A DNA stretch of 64,000 nucleotides from Glutamicibacter soli (GCF_003309065.1 NZ_POAF01000004.1:124001-188000), one strand, 5' to 3'; counted from the stretch's first letter, positions 17,311 through 26,166 are shown. Translations and numbers: made by a program. The notes: a model not told the origin generated them from the letters alone.

Positions 17311-18327
17311 ATGAAATTTGGGCGCATTGCAGTAGACACCCCCGATGGTGAACAGATTCGCCTGGTTGCCGCGGAGCCGGACTCCGGCCGAGTTATCGAT
17401 CTGGCGAGGTCATACGCACTGACCTTGCAGCGCAAAGGTGCCGAACCAGAGCGCGCCCGAGAACTTGCTCTGGCGGTACTTCCCGGAAGCCTGGCCGCGG
17501 GACTCGGGGGAGGTTCTATCTTCCTTGACGCCGCGCATGACGCCTTGGGTGCAGCTGATGATGCTTCTTTCGCCATTGATGAAGTCTCTTGGCGCGCGGC
17601 CGTTGACTCCCCGGTCATCCGCGACGGGCTGACCTTCGAGAAGCACATCCAGAACTTCCACCGGATTGTTGCCAAGGCGCAGCCGGCACGCTCGATCTAC
17701 GACCGCCCGGGCTACTTCAAGGGCACCACCGCCATGTCCTACGGGCATAACCAGGAACTGCCCTACCCTGATTTCACCGAACAATTGGACTGGGAACTGG
17801 AGATCGGCTACGTCGTGGGCAAGTCCGGCAGCAACCTGACCCCGGATAACGCGATGGAGCACCTCTTCGGCATTACCGTCTTCAACGACTTCAGCGCCCG
17901 CGACATCCAGGGCGCGGAAATGCCCATCGGCATGGGCCCGCAGAAGTGCAAGGACTTCGGCTACGGCATCGGACCCTGGGTCACCACGATGGACGAAATC
18001 GACTCCCTCGAGGGACTGCACGGCCAGGTCCGCGTCAACGGCGAGGTGCTCTCGGACACCAAGGTCGAGGACTTCGTCTACACCCCCGCGGAACTGCTGG
18101 CCTACGTCTCGATCTCGGACCGCCTGCAGCCAGGGGACCTCATCGGGTCCGGCACCATGGGCTTCGGTGCCGGTGTAGAAATCGGTACGTTCCTCAAGCC
18201 GGGCGATGTCATCGAGCTCGAGGTCGAGGGCGTTGGTACGCTGCGAACCCCAATATCCAAGGAACGCGAGAAGGCTCCTTGGTGGCCAGAGCCACGCCAG
18301 TACCCACACGAAAACTGGGTTGCGTAA
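17311..18327 (+). CDS. Fumarylacetoacetate hydrolase-family protein 2
   Basis: 338 residues from the ATG at 17311, preceded by AGGAGAAG. The N-terminal 100 residues form the variable cap (MKFGRIAVDTPDGEQIRLVA). The catalytic half has DRPGYFKGTTAMSYGHNQEL, LDWELEIGYVVGKSGSN with the metal Glu residues, ITVFNDFSARDIQGAEMPIG and DLIGSGTMGFGAGVEIG. This is the branch containing true fumarylacetoacetases and 2-keto-4-pentenoate-type hydrolases. It differs clearly from hydrolase 1 encoded 1 kb upstream, so the two probably act on different intermediates. It has its own promoter with operator E and is translationally coupled to the cupin gene (TAATG). Confidence 0.88.
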   Translation: MKFGRIAVDTPDGEQIRLVAAEPDSGRVIDLARSYALTLQRKGAEPERARELALAVLPGSLAAGLGGGSIFLDAAHDALGAADDASFAIDEVSWRAAVDSPVIRDGLTFEKHIQNFHRIVAKAQPARSIYDRPGYFKGTTAMSYGHNQELPYPDFTEQLDWELEIGYVVGKSGSNLTPDNAMEHLFGITVFNDFSARDIQGAEMPIGMGPQKCKDFGYGIGPWVTTMDEIDSLEGLHGQVRVNGEVLSDTKVEDFVYTPAELLAYVSISDRLQPGDLIGSGTMGFGAGVEIGTFLKPGDVIELEVEGVGTLRTPISKEREKAPWWPEPRQYPHENWVA

Positions 18328-18935
18328 TGTCCCGCCCGCCAGTTCGCCGGATAGTTACCGGCCACAATGACCAAGGTCTCGCAGTCATACTGTCGGACGC
18401 AGACGCACCGCACCATTTCTCCTCGGACGCGATTCCAGGCTTTGGAGCCACGGTTCCGTGGATGACCAAGGCCGGCGTTATCGACCACGTCAGCGATACT
18501 GACATGGCCAGTGCTGACACGGAAATTCCAAGTTTCCCGGCCCCGGGAGAGACGATTATGCGGATCGCGGATTTTCCGCCTGATTCCGTCTACCCCAAGG
18601 AAGCAAATTCGGCGATCTTTGACGAGTTGGACGGCCATGAGGAAGCGGAAGTCGGTGCTGAACGCAGCGGAGGGAAGCACTTCTGGTTCCACCGCACCGA
18701 ATCCTTGGATTACGCGGTAGTTCTGGAAGGCGAAATCACTCTACTCGTTGATGATGGTGAGGCCACGATGCGAGCCGGAGACGTAGCGGTACAGCGAGCT
18801 ACCAGTCATGCATGGTCAAATCGAACTGACAAAACTGCCAGAGTCCTGTTTGTGTTGATTGGCACCGAACCGATCTCGGCTTCAGAGATTGCGAGTCAGC
18901 GTCGAGTAAATTCAACGTCTATGGATGCATCATGA
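18327..18935 (+). CDS. Cupin-domain protein
   Basis: 202 residues starting at an ATG that overlaps the previous stop by one base. A cupin barrel fills the second half: GKHFWFHRTESLDYAVVLEGEITLLVD is conserved motif 1 with a partial metal-ligand set, and AGDVAVQRATSHAWSNRTDKTARVLFVLIG is motif 2 with its His. The N-terminal 70 residues (RRIVTGHNDQGLAVILSDAD) resemble the leader of cupins often found with aromatic hydroxylase genes. It may be a dioxygenase, isomerase or small-molecule sensor; sequence does not decide. Its stop overlaps the next start by 4 bases. Confidence 0.8.
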   Translation: MSRPPVRRIVTGHNDQGLAVILSDADAPHHFSSDAIPGFGATVPWMTKAGVIDHVSDTDMASADTEIPSFPAPGETIMRIADFPPDSVYPKEANSAIFDELDGHEEAEVGAERSGGKHFWFHRTESLDYAVVLEGEITLLVDDGEATMRAGDVAVQRATSHAWSNRTDKTARVLFVLIGTEPISASEIASQRRVNSTSMDAS

Positions 18936-20902
18936 TTATCGATATCGCCGCAGCAGATGGTGAAATAATTTGGCAGCCGGATAGCGCAGGAATTACGCAG
19001 ACCGGTGTCGCACGGTTTGCCGAGTTCGTTGCGCAGCATGGCCATGACTCCAAAAATGACTATGATTCACTCTGGCAGTGGTCAGTTGATGAGCCTGCAG
19101 AATTTTGGGAACTTTTTGCCAAATTTGCTGGAGTGGAATTTGGGGGTGTGGCCGGTGACGTTGTAAGCCAAGACCCAATGCCCCACACAAAATGGTTCCC
19201 CGGACGTACGCTGAATTTTGCCAGGCACCTGCTTCATGGTCATGAGGGCACCGCGTTAATTGCCATTTCGGAAGATGGCGGGCGTGAGGAAACGAGTTGG
19301 GAGTCTTTGCGCGGCGAAGTTGCGGCCCTCGCACAGTACTTGCGTACGCAAGGCGTGGGTCAGGGTGATCGTGTTGTTGCGATCCTCCCGAATGTCGCCG
19401 AAGCAGTGGTGGGTCTGCTCGCCACAGCTTCGCTTGGTGCCATCTGGTCGATTTGCGCCCCCGAGTTTGGTGCCGGCGCAGTCGTTTCGCGTTTTGCTCA
19501 GCTGGAACCGAAAGTAGTGCTTGCAGCGCCTGGCTACATGCTGGGTGGCAAGGACCGTGACCGTCGGGATGAACTGAATGAAATTATCGCTCAGTTGCCC
19601 ACCGTGGAACAGCTTATCTGGGTTGAGCGACACACTTCGATTCCTACATTCGACACTAAGATCCCGGCAAGCACCTGGGAAAAGGCGGTAGCCGAACCTG
19701 CAGAACTGCGTTTTGCGGACGTTGAGTTCAGCCACCCACTATGGGTGCTGTTCTCCTCCGGTACTACGGGTATTCCTAAGGGTATTGTGCACGGTCATGG
19801 CGGAGCCTTGCTTGAGGAGCTGAAAATGCTTCTGATTCACTCTGACCTGCGGCCAGGAGATCGTTACCTAAACGTGGCCTCGACCAGCTGGGTGCTCTGG
19901 AATGCACTGGTCAGTGCTCTGGGTGTGGGAGCAACGGCCGTGCTTATTGACGGCAACCCGGTTTTCCCTTCACTGGATAGGGTCTGGCAAATTACTGCGG
20001 ACGAGCGTGTTGCGGTTCTGGGTGTGGGTGCGGGCTTTGTCCATGCATGTGCCAACACGGATTTGGTGCCAAAGAGCCAGCATGATCTTGTGTCCTTGAA
20101 GAGCTTGCAAGTTACGGGTTCTCCGCTGTCCGCGGATGGATTCCGCTGGGTCTACGCACATGTGGGAGACATCTGGCTGGCTTCTATGAGCGGCGGAACG
20201 GATATTGCTTCGATATTCGTGGGTGGATCTCCGACTATGCCTGTCCACGTTGGGTATATCCAAGCGCCAGCGTTGGGCGTGCGGGTTGAATCATGGGATG
20301 AGCAAGGCGACCCGACTACGGGCAAGGGCGAGCTAGTAGTCACTCAGCCGATGCCTTCAATGCCCCTGAGTTTCTGGGGAGATGACGGTACTAGGTATCA
20401 CGAGAGCTACTTCAGTACGTATCCTGCAGTATGGCGCCATGGAGACTTTATTGAGTTCACCCGTCGAGGCATCCTCATCCATGGTCGTTCAGACTCAACG
20501 CTCAACCGTAATGGATTGCGACTTGGCTCAGCAGATATTTATGCTGCTGTTGAATCCCTGCCTGAGGTTGTCGAAGCCTTGGTTGTTGGGGTGGAGCTGG
20601 GTACCGAGTACTATATGCCGCTTTTCGTTCAATTGACCAATGGGGCAGATCCAGAGGTAGCTAAGGATGCAATCATCGGGTCCATCCGGGAGAATCTATC
20701 GGTCCGGTACCTACCAGATGAGATTGTGTTCATGCGAGCTATTCCGCATACTCGTACTGGCAAAAAACTCGAGGTTCCGGTCAAGCGGATGCTTCAAGGG
20801 ACCCCGCTTGAGAAGGTTGCAGATCTGGGTGCAGTGGATGATCCAGAACTGCTGGAAGTGTACTCCGAGTTTGCGCTGGAGAAGCAATCGGTGAATTTAT
20901 AA
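18932..20902 (+). CDS. Acetoacetyl-CoA synthetase (acetoacetate-CoA ligase)
   Basis: 656 residues of the ANL superfamily, with the length and N-terminal ACAS region of acetoacetyl-CoA synthetases (SLWQWSVDEPAEFWELFAKFAG, then MPHTKWFPGRTLNFARHLL). The AMP-binding P-loop is LFSSGTTGIPKGIVHGHGG, the hinge is HGRSDSTLNRNGLRLGSADIY, and the catalytic lysine is in TGKKLEVPVKRML near the end. It joins acetoacetate to CoA with ATP in the cytoplasm. The last gene of the operon, overlapping the cupin gene by 4 bases. Its presence implies that the pathway releases acetoacetate, a typical product of fumarylacetoacetase-type hydrolysis. Base composition is slightly more AT-rich than the neighbours. Confidence 0.92.
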   Translation: MIIDIAAADGEIIWQPDSAGITQTGVARFAEFVAQHGHDSKNDYDSLWQWSVDEPAEFWELFAKFAGVEFGGVAGDVVSQDPMPHTKWFPGRTLNFARHLLHGHEGTALIAISEDGGREETSWESLRGEVAALAQYLRTQGVGQGDRVVAILPNVAEAVVGLLATASLGAIWSICAPEFGAGAVVSRFAQLEPKVVLAAPGYMLGGKDRDRRDELNEIIAQLPTVEQLIWVERHTSIPTFDTKIPASTWEKAVAEPAELRFADVEFSHPLWVLFSSGTTGIPKGIVHGHGGALLEELKMLLIHSDLRPGDRYLNVASTSWVLWNALVSALGVGATAVLIDGNPVFPSLDRVWQITADERVAVLGVGAGFVHACANTDLVPKSQHDLVSLKSLQVTGSPLSADGFRWVYAHVGDIWLASMSGGTDIASIFVGGSPTMPVHVGYIQAPALGVRVESWDEQGDPTTGKGELVVTQPMPSMPLSFWGDDGTRYHESYFSTYPAVWRHGDFIEFTRRGILIHGRSDSTLNRNGLRLGSADIYAAVESLPEVVEALVVGVELGTEYYMPLFVQLTNGADPEVAKDAIIGSIRENLSVRYLPDEIVFMRAIPHTRTGKKLEVPVKRMLQGTPLEKVADLGAVDDPELLEVYSEFALEKQSVNL

Positions 20903-21397
20903 GAACTAAAGCGGATCTTCAAGATTGAGAGTGTGATCAAAGAAAACCAGCCCACGGGAATCCGGGCATGTTGCCCAAGCACGAAAAAGTCGAGGTCTTC
21001 CAGAAAAATGGAAGTTACCACACTTGCCATTTTCGAGAGACCTTGACGTTGCTTACTTTACCTTCACTGCACCAGCCCTCACCGCTTTCACCGGCCTGGA
21101 GCATCTGGTCACCTGTGTGCCTGGTGCCTTGTTTATCCGTAGAAACTCACACGTAGCACAGGGTCTTAGACAGACCACCTGGCGTGTCCTTTCGAGGTAT
21201 TCACAGGCGCAGGAAGCTTCTGCAAAACTGGCGTGTCCGAATTTCTGAACGAGCAGAGGGTGCCTAAATCGGTAACTTTCAAACGATCTAGATGAGTAAG
21301 TCCTAAACTACTCCAACACAAAAGACCTCCTGAAACAGATCAAAAATCTGGTCAGGAGGCCTTTTAATGCTTAGCGGAGAGTGTTAAGAATTATGGT
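20903..21397. other. Gene-free interval with a terminator-like hairpin
   Basis: I find no supported gene in these 495 bases; the short open frames show no recognisable protein. Near the right end an inverted repeat (21320-21333 with 21352-21365) with an inner CAGAT/ATCTG stem and TTTT tail looks like an intrinsic terminator on either strand. It may terminate the catabolic operon or mark the edge of the insertion sequence that follows. Confidence 0.5.
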
Positions 21398-22296
21398 GTG
21401 AACAAAAACCTAAACACCCTCCTGACAAAACTCTACGTGTTCGTCACCGACCATGTCATCCCAACCATGCCCGCAAGGCCACGACGAGGACGACGGCAAT
21501 TACTCACCGACGCGGAACTGCTCTGCCTGGCTGTGGCCCAGCACCTGCTGCACGGGGACGCTTCCGAGTCCCGGTGGATCCGCTACGCCCGCACCCACCT
21601 GGCTGGCATGTTCCCGCATATTCCCCAGCAATCCGGATACAACAAGAGGATCCGCGCCGCCGCGCCCCTGGTGTCCCATACCCTGAGCGTCCTGGCCAAG
21701 GACGTCCCCACCTGGAACGACGTGCTGCGGCTGCTGGATTCCACCCCGGTGCCCTGCGGCCAGTCACGCGAAACGGTGAAACGCTCGGACCTGGCCGGGC
21801 AGGCCGGCTACGGGTACTGCGCCTCGCATTCACGGTATTTCTGGGGTTCCGGCTTTACCTGGTCGCCACCCCTGAGGGCATGCCGGTGATCTGGGGGTTG
21901 GCCAATCCGAAGATCGGTGAGCGTGAAGCGATCGCCACGATGCTTGATGCCAGTAGCGACCTGGTGGCCGACGGGCAGGTGATCCTGGCGGACAAGGGCT
22001 TCGCCGGCAAACAGTTCGAAGCGTTTATCAGCGGGGACCTCAAAGCGCATTTGCTGCGCCCTGATCGGAAGGATGAGAAGCCGCGGTTTGGGGATTTCGG
22101 CGGGATCCGCCAGTGGGTCGAGTCGATCTTCGACACCCTCAAAGGGCAGTTGGGTTTGGAACGCCACGGGGCCCGGACCTTGGAGGGGGTGATGGCGAGG
22201 GTGGCGTGCAAGCTGTTGGCCATGGCGGCAGGGATCTGGCACAACTGGAAGATTGGCGCCCCGCGCAAGCGCTCTCTGGTCGCGTATGACCATTGA
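21398..22296 (+). pseudogene. IS982-family transposase, single-base frameshift
   Basis: Two overlapping frames together encode one IS982-type DDE transposase of about 300 residues. The first part runs from MNKNLNTLLTKLYVFVTDHV to GYGYCASHSRYFWG; the second resumes as FRLYLVATPEGMPVIWGLAN and continues through VILADKGFAGKQFEAF to the 3' end. The joint lies in GGGGTTCCGG near 21845-21852: one extra T would restore FWGFRLYL. The DDE residues appear in LDSTPVPC, ILADKGF and the later VESIFDTLKGQLGLERHG region. Either a real inactivating deletion or, less likely, a programmed frameshift. Terminal inverted repeats were not resolved by eye. Confidence 0.8.
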
Positions 22297-22319
22297 GGAC
22301 GCGGGGCGGTCATTAGGAA

Positions 22320-22416
22320 TTAATCATCTGTGAGACTTTTCCTAGCTGGTCTGGGACTGGCTGGCAGGATAGGAACCGGCCCTCTCGCCCCTGGGAAGCG
22401 ACTCGTTAATCATCTG
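22320..22416. repeat. Direct repeat TTAATCATCTG between the two IS elements
   Basis: The 11-mer TTAATCATCTG occurs at 22320-22330 and again at 22406-22416. It lies just after the IS982-type gene and before the IS110-type leader, so it may mark an element boundary or a duplicated target. Evidence is positional only. Confidence 0.4.
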
Positions 22417-22439
22417 ACCCGCGATGGTGTCGTTCTCTA

Positions 22440-22622
22440 GACTTGCCCTTCCCGCAGGGCGGGTCGGCCGGTGCCAATCCGGCCCACGACGGTAGTTTGA
22501 TCAGAAGATTGTCCACCCCAGCCGGGGCGTGACTCGTCACAGTTCTGTTCCGTAGTGACCCTTACCCGGACTGGCACCGGCCGTTTGCGGCCATCCGCCC
22601 AGATCCAGCACAGGAAAGCACG
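22440..22622 (+). ncRNA. Candidate IS110 bridge RNA (left-end noncoding region)
   Basis: This roughly 180-base leader directly upstream of the IS110 recombinase is rich in stems. GCCCT/AGGGC pairs at 22445-22460, GGCCGG/CCGGCC pairs around the loop TGCCAAT at 22466-22484, and a GGCCG-TTTG-CGGCC stem lies near 22579. IS110-group elements are known to encode a bridge (seeker) RNA in the noncoding end next to the recombinase, with two loops that pair with target and donor. The assignment rests on position and folding only; exact ends are unknown. Confidence 0.5.
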
Positions 22623-23711
22623 GTGACCGCCTTGACTATCGTCGCTCATTGCCACCCATTTGTCGTGGGTGTCGACACTCACGCCCGCAACCACGTCTAC
22701 GCCATTGTTGATGCCGGCAATGGTGCACTCATCGACACCCAGACGTTCCCCGCCAGCGCAGCTGGCATCAGCCGGGCCATCGCCTGGGTTTCCCGCCGCA
22801 CCAACGCCGATACCCAGACCCTCTGGGTGATCGAAGGCGCCGCCTCCTACGGGGCCATCCTGGCCGGCACCGTCGATACCCGGGGCTACCTGGTCGCCGA
22901 AGCGCCGCGCATGAGCCCCAAGGCCTACCGCGGAGTCGGCAAGTCCGATGTGTTGGATGCCCACCGGATAGCCACCGCGACGCTGCCCTTGGACACGGAG
23001 AAGCTACGCCGTCCGCGCCTGAATGAAGGGATCCGGCAAAGCCTGCGCATCCTTGTCACCGCCCGGACCTCCATGAGAAAGGATCGCACCCGCTCGGTGA
23101 ACGCCTTGAACGCGTTGGTACGTACCAATAGTCTGGGCATTGACGCCCGCAGAAAACTCACCGGTAGCCAAATGCAGGAGATCAGCCGCTGGCGTGAGCA
23201 CGACGAAGAGCTGTCCTTGTCGGTCGCCCGGAGTGAAGCGGTCCGGTTGGCCAAGCATGTCCTGGAGCTCGATGAGCAACTCTCGTGCAATGAGAAGGCT
23301 CTGGATGATCTTGTTACGGTCAGCGAAGCAGCACCGCTGCTGGAAGAAACCGGCATCGGCGTGGTGACCGCAGCGAAGTGTTTCGTCGCCTGGTCCCACG
23401 AAGGACGGGTGCGAGATGAAGCGGCGTTCGCCTGTCTGGCAGGCGTCAACCCGATCCCTGCCTCGTCGGGTAATACCACCAGGCACCGGCTCAACCGCGG
23501 TGGTGACAGGGCGTTGAACAGCGCCCTGCATCTGGCTGCCGTGGTCAGGATGACCCACGATGAGCAAACGCGTGCGTACGTTGAGAAACGACGCGCCGAG
23601 GGCAAGACCGACAAGTAGATCCGGCGGTGCATCAAGCGCTACCTGGCCCGCCGGATCTTCCGCATCCTGAGCAATTCGGTCAAAAGCCAGAGGGCTCAGA
23701 ACGCAGCTTGA
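22623..23711 (+). pseudogene. IS110-family recombinase with premature stop near its C-terminus
   Basis: The open frame gives 331 residues to a TAG at 23616-23618. The same frame continues after it as IRRCIKRYLARRIFRIL and ends at 23711, which is the expected C-terminus of the family, so a GAG-to-TAG type change has cut off about 31 residues. The N-terminal RuvC-like DEDD domain is visible (VVGVDTHARNHVYAIVDAG, then WVIEGAASYG, then GKSDVLDAHRIA). The C-terminal domain has EETGIGVVTAAKCFVAW and the serine-bearing NPIPASSGNTTRHRLNRGGDRAL. GTG start. These enzymes insert DNA with guidance from a bridge RNA. Probably inactive now, but loss of the terminal helix may not abolish function. Confidence 0.85.
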
Positions 23712-23731
23712 CAGATATAGAAGAGTCTAGC

Positions 23732-24027
23732 TCAGGGTGAGGCAATCGATGGATTTCCGCTAGCGTAAAAATTCAATTGGCCATTAATGTTAATGATTTT
23801 GAAGTTGTCGCCAGTAGGCGACGAGTAGGTGAAAGACTCCCCATTTTTTAGAGACCTCATTTTTTCTGCCAGATTGTTGGTTTCAGGCTGAGAAGCTGCT
23901 GTCACAGCAGTTTCACCTGAAGCAACGACGGCAGGAGCCGCTTTTGCGGGCATGCACATCGTTGTAGCAAGTGCAAGAGAAACGACAACGGCGATTGAAG
24001 TGGAAGTAATTTTTTGAATGAGACCAT
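23732..24027 (-). pseudogene. Small secreted protein gene, frameshifted in an A6 tract
   Basis: The 75-residue open frame (23732-23959) starts in the middle of a signal peptide. Reading upstream in the same frame gives KITSTSIAVVVSLALATTMC, which has no start codon of its own. An ATG at 24025-24027 is in a different frame (MVSFKK), separated by a run of six A on the coding strand (24010-24015). With seven A the gene would read MVSFKKITSTS and encode a normal Sec signal ending near MPAKA, then a mature part of about 65 residues (ETNNLAEKMRSLKNGESFTY). The mature protein matches nothing I recognise. Composition is AT-richer than the surroundings. It could be decayed, a sequencing error, or a phase-variable tract. 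Confidence 0.55.
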
Positions 24028-24249
24028 GCTATGAGGACCACCTGATAGATTTAATCTTCATTTCGACCTTATACATGCTTAACTTGAGCTGTAAATCATG
24101 CTTTCGTAGGAGGATCAGTGACGTGCCGTTCATGAGTTGCACGTCACTGGGTGCACGTGATCGATCGACCGAATCAGGGAAACATTTGATTCGGTCCACG
24201 ATGAACTTAGAGACCGCGCCAATGGGGCCCAGCTGGTTCGTAAGGCTTT

Positions 24250-25012
24250 CGATGAGGCCTTGCATCCCACCGATGCGTCACCCACGCTTCCCCGATCAGC
24301 CTGCGGATCACGATGACACTGTTCGAGGGGCTGATCATGGCATCATTGACCCGGACCTTGCCCTTGGTGCTGATCCTTCAATCGCAACTCAGGTCGGTGT
24401 ACAGGTCCCTGGTCTTGGCGCTGTCATAATTAGCATCCAGGTGCGCGGTGATCTGCTCTGGCCGTCGGTAGCCGAAACGGGCAAGGCGTTCGAGGGTGGG
24501 ACGCAGCAACGGGGAGTCATGCCGGTTCGCGCTTACGGCGACGCAGCCGACCGGGATGCCTTTCCCGTCGGTCATCAGCGAGCTCTTGGTGACTTGCATG
24601 TCGCGGTCCACTGGGGATTTCCTAACGGCTTCGCCGTCGTAGGGTGCTTTGACCATGTAGCCATCGATGACGAGGTTCTCCAAGGTCCAGTCCGATGATC
24701 CGGCCGGAGGGCTCCAGACAGATCTGCTCCAGTTCGCGGAAGATCCCTGAGGTGATCCATTCGTCGCGGCGGCGTCGGATGGTAGTGGCCGAGCAGGTCG
24801 TGTCGCTGATTTTCTCGTAGGCAGTGCCCAAGGCGAGGACGTGGATGGGCTTGTCGAAGATGATCCGGTCGCTGATCCTGGGTTTGTGGCAGCCCAGTGG
24901 ATGGGTGCGTGGCCGTTCGGGGATCAGTGCCTCGAATTGGCGCCAGAGGGGCTCGATGTAGGACGACGGGAGGGCAGGCGCGTGACCTTCTCGTGTAAAC
25001 GGTTCCCGGCAA
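24250..25012 (-). pseudogene. IS5-family transposase remnant
   Basis: Pieces of one IS5-type transposase lie in order on the minus strand: SSYIEPLWRQFEALIPERP and RRRRDEWITSGIFRELEQIC, then after a 1-nt insertion near 24684 ENLVIDGYMVKAPYDGEAV and THLDA-like AHLDANYDSAKTRDLYTDL. A TGA follows (24378-24380), and beyond it only ISTKGKVRVNDA and the terminal VIRRLIGEAWVTHRWDA remain. The stretch that carries the last catalytic Glu is missing, so there is an internal deletion as well. Clearly dead. The 5' end merges into the sequence upstream of the YdcF-like gene. Confidence 0.75.
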
Positions 25013-25050
25013 ACCCTGCTTGACGCTGTCTGTGCCTGCTTCACTGCCTG

Positions 25051-26166
25051 ATGACGTGCCTGGCGTGGTTGATCACGCTGGCGTTAATACTTACTGCGGA
25101 TGTTTCACTCCTATTGGCGCGATCTCTAAGCTGGATCGTGATGGAAGACTTCGGCTACGACTTAATTTCCCTGGCGTTCCTCGCGGTGCTGTGGACGGCA
25201 TTCATCCTGCTGTACCGCAAGGAGCCGCGCAGGCTCGTGCTCGCCGCGGCCCTGCTGCCGCTGGTGCTGCTCACCTTGTCCACGATCTCCGAAATGCTCA
25301 CGAGCTTCGTGCCCGGTTTCGGGTTCCTGATGGCGATCCTGGTGGTGCTCATGCCGCTGATGCTGGTGGTGTTCGGCGGGGCGCTGATCTACAACGGCAT
25401 CCTGATGTGGCGGCGCGAGGGCGCGAAAATCCCCAACCTGCTCTCGCTGATCGCGGGAATCCTGGTGTTCGCGCTACCGGTGGCGGCCCTCGGCCTGGTG
25501 ATGATCTCCCAATGGTGGAGCTTGTCCCTGGCATTCATCATGTTCTTCGCCTCCGTGTTCAGCGCCAGCATCTTCGCCATGCTGCTGCTGTATTCCTGGG
25601 TGAACGCCAGGTTCCCGGCCAAGGGCCGGGGCGCCGCGGTGATCGTGCTCGGTGCCCGGACCATCAACGGCCAGGTCACCCCGCTGCTGCGCGGGCGGTT
25701 GGACAAGGGCATCGAGCTCTACCGGTCCCAGCGCGACCCGAAACCCTACATGGTTCCCACCGGGGGACAGGGGCGCGACGAGATCGAGCCCGAAGGCGTG
25801 AGCATGGGCTGCTACCTGGCGGAGCAGGGGATCCCGCAGGAGCAGATCCTGGTCGAGGACCGGGCCAAGGACACCATCGAAAACCTGGAATTCTCCAACC
25901 AGCTGGTCCGGGCACAGCGCGGTGACGGGCGCCTGTGGCTGGTCACCAGCGACTACCATGCGCTGCGCGCAGGGCTGGCCTCGCGGACGCTGGGGCTGGA
26001 CGCGCGCTCGTTCGGCGGCAAGACCGCCGCCTACTACCGTCCCAGCGCATTCCTGCGCGAATGCGTGGCGATCGCCCGCGACAACCTGAAGTTCATGCTC
26101 CTCCTGGCCCTGCCGTTCGCGCTGATGATTGTCGGCGCGCTGTTCGTCGCCACCTCGGTCTCCTAG
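25051..26166 (+). CDS. YdcF/DUF218-family membrane protein
   Basis: 371 residues: about seven membrane segments in the first 190 residues, then a DUF218 domain (RGAAVIVLGARTINGQVTPLLRGRLDKGIEL, EGVSMGCYLAEQGIPQEQILVEDRAKDTIENL, WLVTSDYHALRAGLASRTLGL), and a last membrane helix. DUF218 proteins (YdcF, ElyC/SanA) bind nucleotide-like ligands and are linked to envelope polymer metabolism; the reaction is not established. The start is uncertain: no SD precedes the ATG at 25051, and an ATG at 25141 (MEDFGYDLISL) would drop a first hydrophobic stretch. The IS5 remnant lies immediately upstream and may have replaced the original promoter. Confidence 0.82.
   Translation: MTCLAWLITLALILTADVSLLLARSLSWIVMEDFGYDLISLAFLAVLWTAFILLYRKEPRRLVLAAALLPLVLLTLSTISEMLTSFVPGFGFLMAILVVLMPLMLVVFGGALIYNGILMWRREGAKIPNLLSLIAGILVFALPVAALGLVMISQWWSLSLAFIMFFASVFSASIFAMLLLYSWVNARFPAKGRGAAVIVLGARTINGQVTPLLRGRLDKGIELYRSQRDPKPYMVPTGGQGRDEIEPEGVSMGCYLAEQGIPQEQILVEDRAKDTIENLEFSNQLVRAQRGDGRLWLVTSDYHALRAGLASRTLGLDARSFGGKTAAYYRPSAFLRECVAIARDNLKFMLLLALPFALMIVGALFVATSVS

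Noticed and set aside
9113-20902. Assignment of the island to the homogentisate/tyrosine pathway
   Set aside because: There is no homogentisate 1,2-dioxygenase or maleylacetoacetate isomerase, and the dioxygenase present is a VOC extradiol type. Fumarylacetoacetase-family proteins alone do not define that route.
21846-21852. Programmed ribosomal frameshift in the IS982-type gene
   Set aside because: No slippery heptamer or downstream stem is obvious, and IS982 transposases are normally a single frame; a deletion or read error is simpler.
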